64,000 nucleotides of DNA from Hyparrhenia diplandra (taxonomy: Eukaryota; Streptophyta; Magnoliopsida; Poales; Poaceae): NCBI GenBank assembly GCA_015847255.1, contig JADLZK010007649.1, positions 124,001 to 188,000 of the forward strand. The letters are read 5' to 3'. Below, one piece after another: positions 1 through 12,075 of the stretch (its first letter is position 1; each line of letters starts with the position of its first letter). Position numbers and translations under genes: made by a program. The notes beneath the pieces were generated by a model. That model had not been told where the DNA came from and ran no database searches. It saw nothing but the letters and a program-made list of their open reading frames with translations.

Positions 1-3000
1 GTAAAAGAGCTGGAACTCATCATAGTTGTTGTATGTTTCGGGACTCTCGGACCCCATCGCCTCCCACGATCCGCCGCTTCCCGCCACAACAATATGTCTA
101 TTTATGTTTTCCGCATTCATGTAGTAGGCTACTTGTGCGACATCGGATGCAAGCACCCACCGATCATCTTTGTACTAGACACTTTGAAGGTTCACGGTGG
201 TTAGCCCATAATCGTCCACTAGAACGCACGTGGCTTGATATTGCGGCAACGAAAAATGGTTTTGTAGGTTACCGCCATAGTCAAGTTCCCATATTTCTTC
301 GACTTGTGCGAAGCATGTCATCTTCTCCCCCGCCACGCCGTTTCCGCCCTCATATCGAACACCGCCGTTCGTGATGCACTCTTCTTGTCCTTCTCTTTTG
401 TATGGAACCTGTACCCGTTGACGTTATACCCTTGCCACATGGTGATCTGCATGGACGGGCCTGACACAAGCTTCTTCACTGTCCTTGGGGCATCATCTCC
501 TTCGGGAATGTTCTGCTTTTGGAGCCACCGGAGGAAACTGTTATTGTGTTCCTTTCTCGCCCAATCCTTCGAACAGTTCTTGCGCTTCCTACTTGCACGG
601 CGGAGCTCTTTGAGGTGCTTTTTAACGTATGTGTCCATGATCACCAATTGATGAAGGATGCTGTAGTGAGCTTCTAGCACTTTTTCCCTAGGTATGTCGG
701 TGCGTGCTTTTCGGCCCGCGCACCCCATCCCCGAGGTTCTTCCTTCATGTTGATGCACTGAAAGCCCAATAGCCCTCCCATCTTTTATGTACTTCATACA
801 CCAGTTCACGGCCTCCTGGCTTGTGTATGCCTCGATCATAGAGCCCTCTGGGTAAGTGCGGTTATGATTGAATCGATTGAGGGTAGACATTAGTCGCCGC
901 TGGTCCACATCGCTTGTAGGTACACGGGTCCCAACTGTTCTATCTCGATCAACCATGTGCATCATCGGGTGTGGCATAATGTCAAAGAACGACGGTGGGA
1001 AACACATCTCTATCCGCACATTGTTTCCGCGATGAACTCTTTTCAAGCAGCAGACCGCTTTGGCAATTACCTTCGGGTGATTTGGTTAAAGAAGTATGAC
1101 AACCTTGTGACCACCATCTTCACGTATTTTGGACGAATAGCTTTGATCACAATTGGAAGAAACACCGTCAACATGATGTGAGCATCGTGCGCGTTGAAGT
1201 TTGTCATTGTGAGGTCTTTCATGGATACCGGACTCTTGATGTTGGAAGAGAAACCGGTCGGTACCTTGATACCCGAATCAACCGACACATAGCCAACTTC
1301 TCATCTCTCGTTAGGTTGTAGGCCGCTTTGGGAGTTCGACTTTACCGCTCGAAGCCGTATAGTGTAAATTTCTGGGCCGGATGCCCATGTTAACAAGATC
1401 TTGACGTGACTTCACACCATCCTTTGTCTTCAACTTGATATCCATCGGGGAGACCGATCGTGCTTTCGAAGACATTTTTCTCAAGGTGCATCCGATCGAT
1501 CGCATGGGGTGTATGCAAGATCTTCCAAGTACTTTAGATACTTGAAGAAAATTGACTTCTTCTTGAAAGGAATGGCAGGAGGCGCTTCTTCCTCCAATTT
1601 ATCCCTCTTTCGCTTCATTGTCTTGGAGGTGCCGTCTTCCTGATCATCTTTCTTCTTCTTCTTCTTTCCAAACTCGCACTCCAAGTCCTTCACCATGTCA
1701 AACACCTTCGGACCATAACTAGTCGGTGCCGGCTGAGGTTTCGACTCGCCCTTGTTGTCAAAGTATATATTCATTTTTCCATCTCTGTACCTATGCTTAC
1801 TGCAGAGGAAGCGTCTGTGTTCCATGTACACGCGATTTTGGTGGATCCCTTCAGGTAAGTGGAGCAGGTTTCTTCGATGCAAGCTACACAGCGGTCTTCC
1901 CTTTAATCCGCCCGATAATGAAAACAGGCCGGGTAATCGGTGATGGTGACAAAGATGATGGCACGAAGAGTGAACTTACGCTGCGGTACGCATCAACCAT
2001 CGACCCCATCATCAAATAGTACCGCATCTCCTCCATGAACGGCTCCGGGAACACATCTATATCGTTGTCGGGCGCCGGTCCGTAAATGAGCATGGTGAGC
2101 AAAACATACCTCCGCTTTTGACAAAGATGTGGAGGTAGATTGTACATGGTGAGGACGACCGCCACGTCTTTGTGTGTGCTACTCGGATCACCGAATGGGT
2201 TCATTCCGTCGGTACTCAATGCAAACCGAACGTTCCTAGGCTCCTCTACAAAGTCAGGGTAGGCGGCGTCGAAGTCTTGCCACCGCTTAGCATCCGAAGG
2301 CTCGCCGTAGCTTCCGTCATCCTTTACACGATCGCTAGATGCATGCCGTGTCATGTGCTTAGCATCCTCGGGGTTCCCATAGAGAGCCCGCAGCGATCGC
2401 TGACCGGAAGGTACCACATTGACAAATATTTGGGACGTTTCCTCTGCGTGTAACCTTCCTCTTCCTCGCCCCGCGTTGACATGATCTTCTTCGCGGCGCA
2501 CCGGGTTTTCTTCGCCCCTTCTTCTTTTCTTTCGCCCGCCCCGCTTCCTCATCGAGGTCATCGTCCACGCGACATCCGGCATTCTCGCTTGTATCGACTA
2601 GCGCCACAAGTCGCGGACAACCGGGTCAAATTCTCATACTGACGCCCGATATAGGATACAGATGGTTAGGCGGGCATCGAACTTGAGTTTCATCGCCACC
2701 GGCCGGATCAACTTCTTAGCACGATACGTACTAGCAGAACCTTGTTAGGCGTTGGATACGTGGTAGCCGGGTAACTTATGAGCTCATTGAAGCTACTTGT
2801 CGGACCAGCCATGACGAGACTTCAACATCGGCAAATTCAGGTTAAAACTCGCCCGTGCAACCCTTCGATCGTCTTTGTAAAGCGGATCAATTGCTTCGCT
2901 TCATCTCTTTGAAGTTCTCCAACCATCTCGGGCACCCAAACAAAATATCGCCCTCATCAAGTCGGTTCACCAAATCTTTAAAAACCCGGACATCCTCGGG

Positions 3001-3440
3001 CTGCGTCATAGGATTCTTACGCGCCGCCATCCCTCGCACCACCACCACCAACGTCATCGCCGCCGCCGCCGACGCCACCGCTTTCGAATATATCCGATGG
3101 AATTGGATCGGCCGGTGGACTTCCCGGTACTTGATCGCCGGGGACTTCCCCGGCACCTGGATCGACCGGTGGATCGAAGGGTGGAACTTCTTCGCCGTGA
3201 AAAGTCCGCACCAAATAGTCATTGACGGCCATGCATGATTAGGTGAGATCGCACCATGGTGTCGGGTCAACGCCAGATTCTTGCGCGGCGCAAGCGACGG
3301 ATAATCGCTCTGTTGAATTATTCATTTTGTGTCGCTTCGCCGAGCAACAAACTTCTTCACCTCATCGTAGTATTCGCCCTCAACCCTCTTTATCTCATAC
3401 ATCCAATTGGGCTCGGCGCCTCCATCCATCGTCTCCTTGC
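1..3440 (-). pseudogene. CACTA TNP2-type transposase, frame-broken
   Basis: The minus strand carries the parts of a plant TNP2 transposase in the right order but in several frames. A transposase-associated N-terminal segment lies near 3322-3420 (PNWMYEIKRVEGEYYDE). A low-complexity linker and a segment ending FKEMKRSN lie at 2887-3270. The Transposase_21 core is at 1884-2300 (RFALSTDGMNPFGDPSS; YNLPPHLC; YGPAPDNDIDVF). Two further pieces are at 1481-1882 and 1311-1505 (KTKDGVKSRQDLVNMGIRP). The DUF4218-like part is at 318-1046 (FPPSFFDIMPHP; YPEGSMIEAYTSQEAVNWC) and runs into a DUF4216-like tail (GYRFHTKEKDKK) that continues to the window start. In live elements this protein binds subterminal repeats and cuts the ends. 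Frameshifts and in-frame stops between the blocks mean no single ORF remains. Some breaks could be introns or sequence error. Confidence 0.85.
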
Positions 3441-3761
3441 TCTTCAAAAAAGCTAAGTGCCGTTACATAGTACTCAAACCAAAAAAGAAGAAGAGAGAGG
3501 ATGAGAGCAGAGAAAGGCAGTTTTTTCTCTCGCTCCATAGATCTAGATCTAGAAGGGGATGAAAAAGAGCAAAAGTAAGATAAAAAAAGGACCTTACAGA
3601 CCAATTAGTATCTTTTCCTCCCCCAAATCAAAGCCAAAAGTCTCAAATCAAAGATTTTGTCAAAATTTGGGTCAAAACCTCCCCCACAAGTTGGAAGAGG
3701 AAGATCCGTGGAGAAGATGAAGGGGCGGCCGCCCGTAATTTATAGGCGTCGGGGGATTTTA

Positions 3762-4011
3762 CGTGGCGGGCGCCTTAATTTGCCCGCCACGCAAAATACC
3801 GGGGGACGCGTGGCGGGCGCCGCAACGCGCCCGCCACGCTTAATACATTTTGCATGGCGGGCACGTTGCAGGCGCCCGCCACGGTTAATGTCCTCTTTTG
3901 CGTGGCGGGGCCGTTAAGGCGCCCGCCACGTGAAAGGGCTGCCCTCGGAAGACACCAAAGGCCCGATCTTTTCCGTGGCGGGTGGGAATTGTGCCCGCCA
4001 CGGAAAAGATC
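3762..4011. repeat. Five subterminal palindromes of CACTA 1
   Basis: Five imperfect palindromes of about 30 bp share the arms CGTGGCGGGC / GCCCGCCACG, at 3762-3791, 3809-3838, 3853-3883, 3901-3930 and 3974-4002. The last is extended by flanks into an 18-bp perfect stem (GATCTTTTCCGTGGCGGG at 3965 and its complement ending at 4011). Clustered subterminal motifs are transposase binding sites in CACTA elements. Here each motif is itself an inverted repeat, which is unusual. Confidence 0.85.
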
Positions 4012-4046
4012 AGGCCTGTGCTCACAAAATCGAATCGGTACTAGTG

Positions 4047-4547
4047 ATGTTTCAATGTTATTGTTGATGCCATCTGAACTTATCATGCTTCATGTTAATT
4101 TGTGCAGGTTTTCAGCTCAGTATACTAGCATAGCATGATTTAAGAAGGGTCAGATTACTTGTGTCGATAAACTAGTTCACATCAAAATGATAAGCAATGC
4201 CGAGCTTCGTCATGGGAAGTACTATAATATTAAGATAAGAAGAATGCCGTTTGCCTGTTCAGCCACAGTCCTACTATCGTATATATGAACATGCAGTGTA
4301 TGCACGTGGTTTTGAAGCCATATTGCATATTAGGTGGAAAAAGTCTCTGTTCATTTCAGGTTTTTTTTTTTTACTATGTCGAACCTGTGCTTATGTGTTA
4401 CATTGGACACTTTCATTCCGTATCTAAGTGAAATATATATCGTCGCATCTTGTTTCTTTCTATCCCCTTGTGTGTTGTGTCGTACTATCATAGCAGTGGC
4501 ACTTTCAAGTCAAACTATTCATTTTCTACTTTTGTTTAATTTCAATA
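4047..4547 (+). pseudogene. 3' end of an F-box/LRR gene, array unit A (last intron, last exon, 3' UTR)
   Basis: From 4047 the sequence follows the 3' ends of the two other array genes (29087-29500 and 36767-37242). It contains the end of the last intron, a TTTGTGCAG acceptor at 4107, a last coding exon of 26 bases at 4108-4133 ending in TAG, and a long 3' UTR. Everything upstream is displaced by CACTA 1, so this copy cannot be judged complete within the window. Homology ends at 4547, where the Helitron begins, and resumes at 8497. Confidence 0.8.
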
Positions 4548-5043
4548 TCTTACTTATTACTAATTGAAGGCTCCAATGAAGCCTCCACGTTAATCCTCAC
4601 CGGATGCACCAGAAAAAGAGAAAAATGCTACAAATTCCCACGTTAATCGAAATATCTGGCCATCCAATCTAAAGACTCTGGCAACACGCAACCATTAGAT
4701 CTATTTCTTTTTCTAGGAAATTACCCACCTATGCCATTACGTAATAAAAGATACCTAAAAATATAATTGTTCGGAGGAAACAAAAAATTGGTTACGCATA
4801 GTAGAGAAAATCGGCCTTTACTTCTCTAAAAAAAAAATCGGCCTTTAGGTACGAAGAAAATATTGATGGGCTGTACCCATATTTAATAGGTTAATAAAAT
4901 TATATATCACATGAATATTAGTAAGATTTCAGATTTGTCAATGCCTACAAACAAGGTGTATGAGTGCATCGTAATAGATCTAATAATTAATTAAACAGAA
5001 AATTAGCAATTAAATTATCATCTTGTCCTACCTTGCAGGTCTA

Positions 5044-5240
5044 TCTTACTATTAATAATCGGAGCTTACTATTACTAATTGGAGGTTTCAACGGAGATTC
5101 CACGTTAATTCTCACCAAACACACCAAAAAAAGATAAATGCTAAAAATTCTCACGTTAATTAGAAACAACTAGCCATGAAATCTAGACTCGACAATCCGT
5201 AACCATTAGATCCAATTTATTTTTTCAAAAAATTACCCAC
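5044..5240 (+). repeat. Second Helitron-like 5' end inside the Helitron
   Basis: Sequence from 5044 (TCTTACTATTAATAATCGG) and especially 5065-5240 repeats the first about 170 bp of the Helitron. Shared landmarks are ATTACTAATTGGAGG, CTCCACGTTAAT, ACACACCA, ACCATTAGATC and AAATTACCCAC. It is either an older related Helitron truncated by the newer one, or an internal duplication of the 5' terminus. Confidence 0.7.
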
Positions 5241-6460
5241 GTAGGATTCCTCTACCATAAGTCCACGATCGAGTCGGTCTCGGGATGCATCGGAAGTGAT
5301 CGTATCCTTTCACCTACGGCGTGAGGACATGTTCCACCGGGAGGAAAAAAGCTAGGGCACCGTGCCACCGTCTCGGGATGGCTCGCTCCATGTGGCACCC
5401 GCCGACAACAGCTATCTTGTGGTCGTCGCCGCCACACCGGGCCGAGCAAGCAAAACGGAAGACGACACAGCGTAGGCACCGTACCTACATCTAGCGACGT
5501 CCGCATGCCGACTCCATCTTCGAGGCACACGATGTCCCTATCGTTACCAAAGACCAGGTTCGTACTCCATGTTTTTTTCTAGAGCTGCTTGCGGCTCTTA
5601 GTGATGACGAGATTTTCATGTTGTCACCGTGTTAGCCGGTGTCAGGCTCGCCATGCTTTCATGTTCATTGCTTCCTAGCGGCAGGCCATGATGCAGTATC
5701 AACATTGTTTTTGTGTGTCGACGACTCTACTTTCATCATATTGCTTATTATGGCCTATAAGTTCGTAGTGATGGTCACCATGAATGAGTCATTTGCAGAA
5801 TTAGTCTAAAAGGATCTGTCATGCACGGCAACATGCTTGACCATTAGATATAAATTTTCATTTAATTTTAATATCCTTGAATTACTATGCATAAATAACA
5901 TTTGATATAATCCTTTTTGAGCAACATATATATTTTTTATTAACTTATAATGATAATATTTTCCCAACCATTGGTAGGGAAAGGTCACACCCTACTTCTT
6001 TTTAAGGAATCTAAACCCCGAGAGCACATGAGGAAATGGGCGCCTCATCTAACAATGATGCAAAAAGGGCTCCTATTTCTTTGATCGCCACGGATGCACA
6101 CGAGCTAGCTACGCGGTGAACGCCACGCCTTGGCTCTTCATCAATAGCGTCTGAGCATGCCGGGTGGAAGATAAGAGCGGGGCGAATTTATCAAAGAACA
6201 CCAATTGCAACATGTGCCGGAGATCGAAGACATCGCATTCTAGAGTTGAGGAGGGCGATAGTCCATAGGTGATGTTTTACCCGTTCTTGCATGGCTCCAT
6301 GCATATTGGCCGGTATTGTCCGGATGCACGGTTGGTAAAGACGCCATCGAGAACGGCCCCACACTTAAGTCAACGACACCACCGCATCGGCGATGTTGAG
6401 ATTCATATGGACGACATTTGCAATGGATCCTACCCAAACGATGCCACCGCATCGAGAGGG

Positions 6461-6616
6461 CGATGCTACACCGCCGGCCGACACCAACGAGGCAAGCGAT
6501 GCTACACCGACTATCTCTTGGCGAACACCGATGAGGAAGACGATGCTACATTCCGACTACCTACTAGCAAACACCGATGAGGAAGGCGATTCTACACCAA
6601 CTATTGTCGGTGGACA
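6461..6616 (+). repeat. Short minisatellite, unit about 44-46 bp
   Basis: Three to four degenerate units each start CGATGCTACA or CGATTCTACA (6461, 6497, 6541, 6587) and carry AACACCGATGAGGAAG. They lie inside the Helitron in a GC-richer segment of unknown origin. A short ORF runs through them, but nothing supports a real protein. Confidence 0.6.
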
Positions 6617-8496
6617 TTTTTTGTAAAAAACTATTGTCGGTGAACATGACCATTTGAATCGACACTACACCGTGATCCCCGATGTGATGATGACGAGGGC
6701 AGGTGACCAGCTGTGCCATGCCAACTTGACGTACTAAGGTAAGCACACAAAACTTCGACGCCAACGAGAGGTGGACAACATATGTGTTCCAGTCAGTAAC
6801 AAAAATACCCTAAAATTGAGACATCAAGAAATATTTTAGTTGTTAAACCAAGTGACTATTTCTATGCAGCACACAGGCGTTCGATCCAGCCACATCAAGT
6901 GAATTGAAGGAAAAGTCGTGTGCCAAGTATCATGGGAACGACGAGGAAGTCTATGTCAAGAAAGCGAAGGCAAAAACATGTAGGCCACCAATGCCATGCG
7001 TCTAGCATCCACGACATCAACGGCATATGGAAACTAAAGGTATAGCCCTTTTTTCGCTAGATCCAACAATTACAATTTAATTTATCTACTGCTGACGTAC
7101 ATGCATGAGCTGATACTTATTGACCATTAGGTATATTTTTATTTTTGTTTTACTGTCCTTTGATTTCTTGGCACAAACAAATTGTGATAAAATCAATAAA
7201 TTTAAAATAACTTAATAGTAATGGTTTTATAATGTTTTTGATCCATCGGCAGGGGAAGCCCCTAACCTTTTTTTTAACCTAGCCTAGAAATTCAACCTCA
7301 TGGGATTTGAACCTATTCTATTGGGGTGCTATTTATTTGCTCGACTACTAGGCTAGAGGACCGTTCACAAGTTAAAAATAATGTCACTGAATAATTACCT
7401 CGAATTACAAGCTACTATTGTTAAAAATTAAAGGACCATGATCCGTGGAGTTATCAATAAAACCTATTTGGGAAAATAATCAAACCTCCACAACTATAAA
7501 ATAAAATTAAACTAATCCAATAATAGTTTTTTTTTATCCATCTATGTTATTATGAAAGATAATGCTTGCCTACGTTTGCATCCAAATTACCCATAAAGAT
7601 GTTAGGAAGGTTATATAAAGTAATATTATATCTATATAATTTATACCTAAATTATCCACCACATAACCGTTAAAGAAGAATAAAGAAGTCTCTCAAATGC
7701 CTATAAATTCTAATATAAGCTATTACAAACAATAATTCAACATGCATAAGTCAATAAAACATACATTAGGCGTGGAAATATATCCTTAGCAAAACCACAT
7801 AGTAATGACACTTGCACCCATTTTAATTTATATTAAAACTCATGCTCATAAATTTTATAAGTCATTGTCTGGAAAAAAGTTGAAACATTTTGATCGAAAC
7901 ATTATATCATATAGTAACTTAATTTAAGAATTTTTTGTTTAATAAACAATACTAATGTGATACAATAAATAAAAATCATGCGTGCCATGGTGCATCCTGA
8001 AAAAATAGAAAAAGAATGAATAATACAATAAGCATTAGAATTTCAAACTGATACATGCAAAAAATATAAAGTTAATGGTAAATTATAGATTTTCATGATA
8101 TCACGTAAAGGCAAGTCATAAGAGTTTATAAAAATTAAGTTTTCTTTTTATATTTCCACTAGATACATATGGTGCTAAAAAAAGATTAATCGTAAAAATT
8201 GTTATTTATGAAATAGTAGACATACGAAAAGATAATTCTAAAATTCTTACAAAAATATAAAACATTTTGACATCAGTTCGGTAGACTATAATCAAGATTG
8301 TAAATATATCTATATGAGGAATAAACAAGCTTTCAATTCAGGGAAATAGAATTAGAATTTAGGTTTATCAAAGTTTAAACAAATGTTTCAACAAAACTTT
8401 ATTAAAAAAAATATTTTTCTAAACCTAATTTAAATAATTCCTTTAAGTTATCTCATAAGATTCTATCCCATGTGGGAGCACGGGTTGGTGAACTAG

Positions 8497-8926
8497 TGAG
8501 ATTGAAATCTGTGTCGAGCAAAACCAGAAACAAGATCCGGGCAGCGTGTACATAAGCCACAGCAGAAATGTCCAGCTACATGATCCATATGCACTTAATT
8601 GGGGCATGTTGGGGTTGGGCAAGATCGGTTTTTGTTTGCAGCACTATCCCTCCCAAATTTATTCATTTGTTCATAGGAGATACAAACGCCATACGGCGAT
8701 ACATCATTCCCCGTTATCTGACATAACTTCTCGCCAACGTATGGATGTCGATATTTAAGTGACGTCACTTATAGGCAATATATCCATCGAATTGAAAGCC
8801 TACTTCCTCGATTGCATTTGTTTCTCAAATTATCTAGCCATAAGATGACATGCATCTCTTTGGATGTTTTTACCATGTTTGTATAGTCGGCTACTATTCT
8901 GAACTTTTTAGATGTGGAGCAAGATT
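8497..8926 (+). repeat. Array-unit spacer A, left part (resumes at 23577)
   Basis: This non-coding spacer matches the DNA downstream of the F-box gene in unit C (37243-37390) and then unit B (29640-29937). Shared blocks include GAGATTGAAATCTGTGTCGA, TTGGGGCATGTTGGGGTTGG and GAAAGCCTACTTCCTCG. It is interrupted at 8926/23577 by CACTA 2. The continuation after the element (GGTACATCGTAGTATAATGCA…) matches unit B from 29941. Confidence 0.8.
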
Positions 8927-9320
8927 CACTACTACAGAATCGGTCATCACTACCGCCGGTATCACTTTGCCGAAATTTAGTCCACCGGCAGCGATGAACC
9001 GCGCCCGGCAAAGTGATGAACCGTTCAGCGCGGGACAAAACAGAAATTCCACGGGCTCGACCTATTCCGGCAAAGTGAAGATTTAGATCACCACCGGGTT
9101 GAATCGTTCCACTTTGCAGTGGTCTTGATGGACATAATCACAACCGGGTTTGAATTAGAACCGATAGCGATTTGGGAGGGAAGCAAAATACGATGACAAG
9201 GAACAGTAAGACAAACGGCGAAGCGAGAAGATTAACACGCATCAGATTAACAAACGACCGATCCATTAACAAACGACACAAACCAAATTAAACTGTCATA
9301 CAAACAACCGATATAATAAA

Positions 9321-9600
9321 TTAACATAAAAAAGCGGCCGGCCTAATTAAGCGCCTTCTTGGCCTTCTTGGCCGCCCCCGGCCTTCTTTTCGGCGGCCGA
9401 CTCCATCTCCTCGGTTTGGCGGTATCCCCTCAGCGAGGGTATCGGCCAAGTACTCGATCCGGAGGGCGATGATGGACTTCTCCTCGAAGGGGTGATTCAT
9501 CGTTGGCGTGCCAACTTGGTCGGCCAGCCGTTGAGCTTGTTGAGGGCGGCGCCGAGGCCGCAGGTGAACTTCTCCGCCCGGGTTGGCGGCCATGTCGATC
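9321..9600 (-). pseudogene. Small basic-tailed ORF, copy 1, inside CACTA 2
   Basis: A minus-strand frame starts MAANPGGEV near 9590 and ends in an Arg/Pro/Gly-rich tail. Another frame of the same stretch reads EKFTCGLGAALNKLNGW, so a frame change is present early on. It is related to the ORF at 9948-10250: both have MAAN, then a KLNG-like block, then NxPxEE, then ADTLAEG or ADTLAGG, then NR or KR GDG. I do not recognise the family. The clean repetition suggests a duplicated exon of a CACTA accessory protein rather than a host gene. Confidence 0.4.
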
Positions 9601-9947
9601 GTCGGCGGCGGCCAAATAATCCGGCCATCTTGTGTAAAACCTGGGTAGAGAGGGGAGTGTGTTTGGAGAGCGGAGTGTTGGAGAGCGGACCGGAGACGGG
9701 GGTTATGTACGTATAAATAGGACTCAAAGCGGTTTCTAAGATGAGGAAACAGATAGAACGCAAATGATAGAAAATTAAGATTGACACGCATCATATTAAA
9801 CCGATACAAGGAAACAAAGAGAACCCAAATTAACGAAAGATAAAGAGATTGACATGCAAATGATTAACCAACAACTGATTCCTTAGCAAATTAACCACAC
9901 GGTATCATTGTATCTTACACATCCACACAAATTAGACAACGGATAAA

Positions 9948-10250
9948 TTAACATAAAAAAGAAGAGAACCTAGGCCGCCTTCTTGGCCTTCTTGGCCGCC
10001 CCCCGCTTGGCCGGCTTCTAGCGGCCGCCTTCCTGGCCCTCCTCCTCCATCTCCTCTCCGTTTGGCGGGGTATCCCCCGGCGAGGGTATCGGCCGAAGAG
10101 TCGATCTGGGAGGGCGAGAAGTTGGCCCTCTCCTCGAGGGGCAGATTCACCTTTGGCAGGCCAACATCGTCGGCCCGGGCCGTTTAGCTTGGTGAGGGCG
10201 GCACGGAGGCGCTCCCCACCGAACTTCATCTCCTCTCGGTTGGCGGCCAT
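9948..10250 (-). pseudogene. Small basic-tailed ORF, copy 2, inside CACTA 2
   Basis: This is a paralogue of the 9321-9600 ORF, about 640 bp away on the same strand. It starts MAANREEMKFGGERLRAALT and, after a frame change, continues NLPLEERANFSPSQIDS and SADTLAGGYPAKRRGDG, matching copy 1 block by block. An upstream frame (10147-10362) extends over the start region. It has no known domain. The duplicated arrangement within the transposon is clear; the function is unknown. Confidence 0.4.
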
Positions 10251-10659
10251 GTCGACGATCGTCGGCGGCGAGTCCGGCTTTCCTATGAGAGGGGAATGAA
10301 AGAGAAGTTAGTGTTGGACAACGGAAGGGGGGCGGAGGGGGGTATAAATGTGGCGTTTCCAAAAGGCGGTTCCTCGGAAAATGTTAACTTGGCGACGCTA
10401 AGGCGCCCAATGGCCATCTCCTCGGCACTCAACGGCGATTGTATTTTCTAAGGCACAACCGACGTTAATTGTTTATTTTTGACAAATTTTACATTGAACA
10501 AGTTAAGATTCAAATCAAATTTAAGCGCTATTTAATTTTAATCGCTCTTTGAACTGAAACGAAATGCATTCTCGGGGACGTAGAGAGCAACACACAGCAA
10601 TAATATATATAATATATATTTTATTAATATATAAAAACAAAAACAAAACTGGAAAGTTC

Positions 10660-11124
10660 CCGGCCTAGTCCTCGTCCTCCTCCTCCTCCTCCCCGGGCGT
10701 CCTCCTTCTTGGCCAAGGCCTTGAGGACGATCCCGGCCAACTCTTCCACTTTGGGGGCGTAGTGGTTGATCTTTTCTTCCGGAGGTGGCTCCACCCTTGG
10801 AAGAAGACCATGGCCGTCCGCCCGGCTCCTTCAGCTTTCAAGGCAAAGCCGAGACGATCGAGGGTGAAATCCTCTCGATTATCTCCCCGAAGGCGGCCGA
10901 TTAGCCGGGCTAATCGGAATTGGCCGCCTCCTCTAGCCGGGAGGCCGGAACCTCCGCGGCGGTCCCGCTTTTAGGAGAGGGCGGGACGTAGGAGTCGAAG
11001 TCGTCGTCGGAGTCGGGCCCGGTCGGCGGCCGACGCCTCCACCACTTGGATCCTTGCCCTTGCCCTCCGCCGCCTCCATCTCCTCCCTCGCGCTTTGTTG
11101 GATCCCCGAGCCCGAGGCAGCCAT
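10660..11124 (-). pseudogene. Third small ORF inside CACTA 2, with an acidic C-terminus
   Basis: It starts MAASGSGIQQSAREEMEAAE at 11124 on the minus strand. After at least one frame change it runs through a Ser/Pro-rich stretch and EEKINHYAPKVEELAGIVLKA, and it ends in a run of Glu/Asp (the CTCCTC-rich stretch at 10668-10692). The start resembles the other two ORFs only in its MAA-type leader. No family is recognised. Confidence 0.35.
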
Positions 11125-12075
11125 GGTGCCGATGATTGCAAAGAGAATGTGGCTGGATTAGAGAACTGGAAAGGATGAGCGTCATGATCGAGTGTGTGCT
11201 TAAATAGTGAGTTAATTAGCCGGCTGCTCCACTTCCCCCACGATCGAGCGTGGCGTCAACGCAACCGCTTGGAATTCCCACGATCGCCGGTTGGAATTCG
11301 CACGATCACTGGCTGGCCTTCGCATTTCCGCCGACGCACGGTTGCGCGGCAATTCCTGGGCTGCTTTTCCAATGGCGGGCGACAACCGTCTCCACCTTCA
11401 TTGATCCGGCGCCGGGCCCACACATGAACCGACAATGATTAACAAAATGGTGAAACAAATAGTTATATCCGTAAAAATTGATTTATTGAAATCATTAATT
11501 TTATCTCGGCGTTAATGCATTGAGAGTTCAACTAACCCGTTAAGCCGCCACGTACACTCCGTATTATAAATTTTCATTTTAGTATACGTATATAGGCTGC
11601 CGTGTAGTGTTCAGTAATAGGTCATGGCCTGTGATACGTCACGGCTACAGTCTTGAGAATCGTGTTGCTCTAGTATTCACTACCGGTTCCACTTAATTAA
11701 ACTAACAGTGTCTCTGCTTCCCATGACCAAAGGTTGTGCTCCCCGCCGCTTGCGTCGACGAAGTTATATCAATGTCAGTAATAACACTGCCGGTGGTAAC
11801 TACGCGGCAGTGTTATGGAGTATCACTGCCGGGTTAAAACTGAGAACTGGCAATGTTTTGCATTGTCAACGGGCGAATAGTACGCCATGACAGCGACCCA
11901 TCTGCGCCATTGCGGCGAGAACCGCTTTGCCACGTTCTCCGTACCATGGCCACGGTGCTTGGTTTATGCGGTGCCAATTATCCGGCAGTGATCATTCATA
12001 TCACTTCGGGGTGCATGGAAACCGCAAAGTGATCGGTCATTACCACGGCCACGAACACTACCATGGCATCTGGCC

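Larger units (their letters stand above)
1..4046 (-). mobile_element. CACTA (En/Spm) DNA transposon 1, right part, running off the left window edge
   Basis: The terminus reads CACTAGTACCGATTCG when taken on the minus strand from 4046, a CACTA-type terminal inverted repeat. It is followed inward by subterminal palindromes (3762-4011) and a minus-strand TNP2-like transposase. The three bases outside the end (ATG, 4047-4049) are the likely target duplication. The uninterrupted paralogous sequence near 36755-36775 reads continuously through this point (…GCCATGTTTCAATG), which fixes the border. The other end lies outside the window. The element sits in the last intron of an F-box gene copy. Confidence 0.88.
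4548..8496 (+). mobile_element. Helitron, non-autonomous, inserted between A and T
   Basis: The element starts with TCTTACTTATTACTAATTG at 4548 and ends with CTAG at 8493-8496, followed by host T. Just upstream of the end is an imperfect hairpin (CCCATGT…GCACGGG, 8468-8484). Left host sequence ends TTTCAATA and right host begins TGAGATTGAAATC. The paralogous unit at 37230-37260 reads TTTCAATGTGAGATTGAAATC without a break. This gives the A^T target and absence of duplication expected of Helitrons. No Rep/helicase is visible, so it is non-autonomous. The interior holds a second Helitron-like 5' end (5044), unidentified GC-richer pieces (5240-5560, 6000-6770) and AT-rich DNA (7050-8460). I recognise no captured gene. 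Confidence 0.87.
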
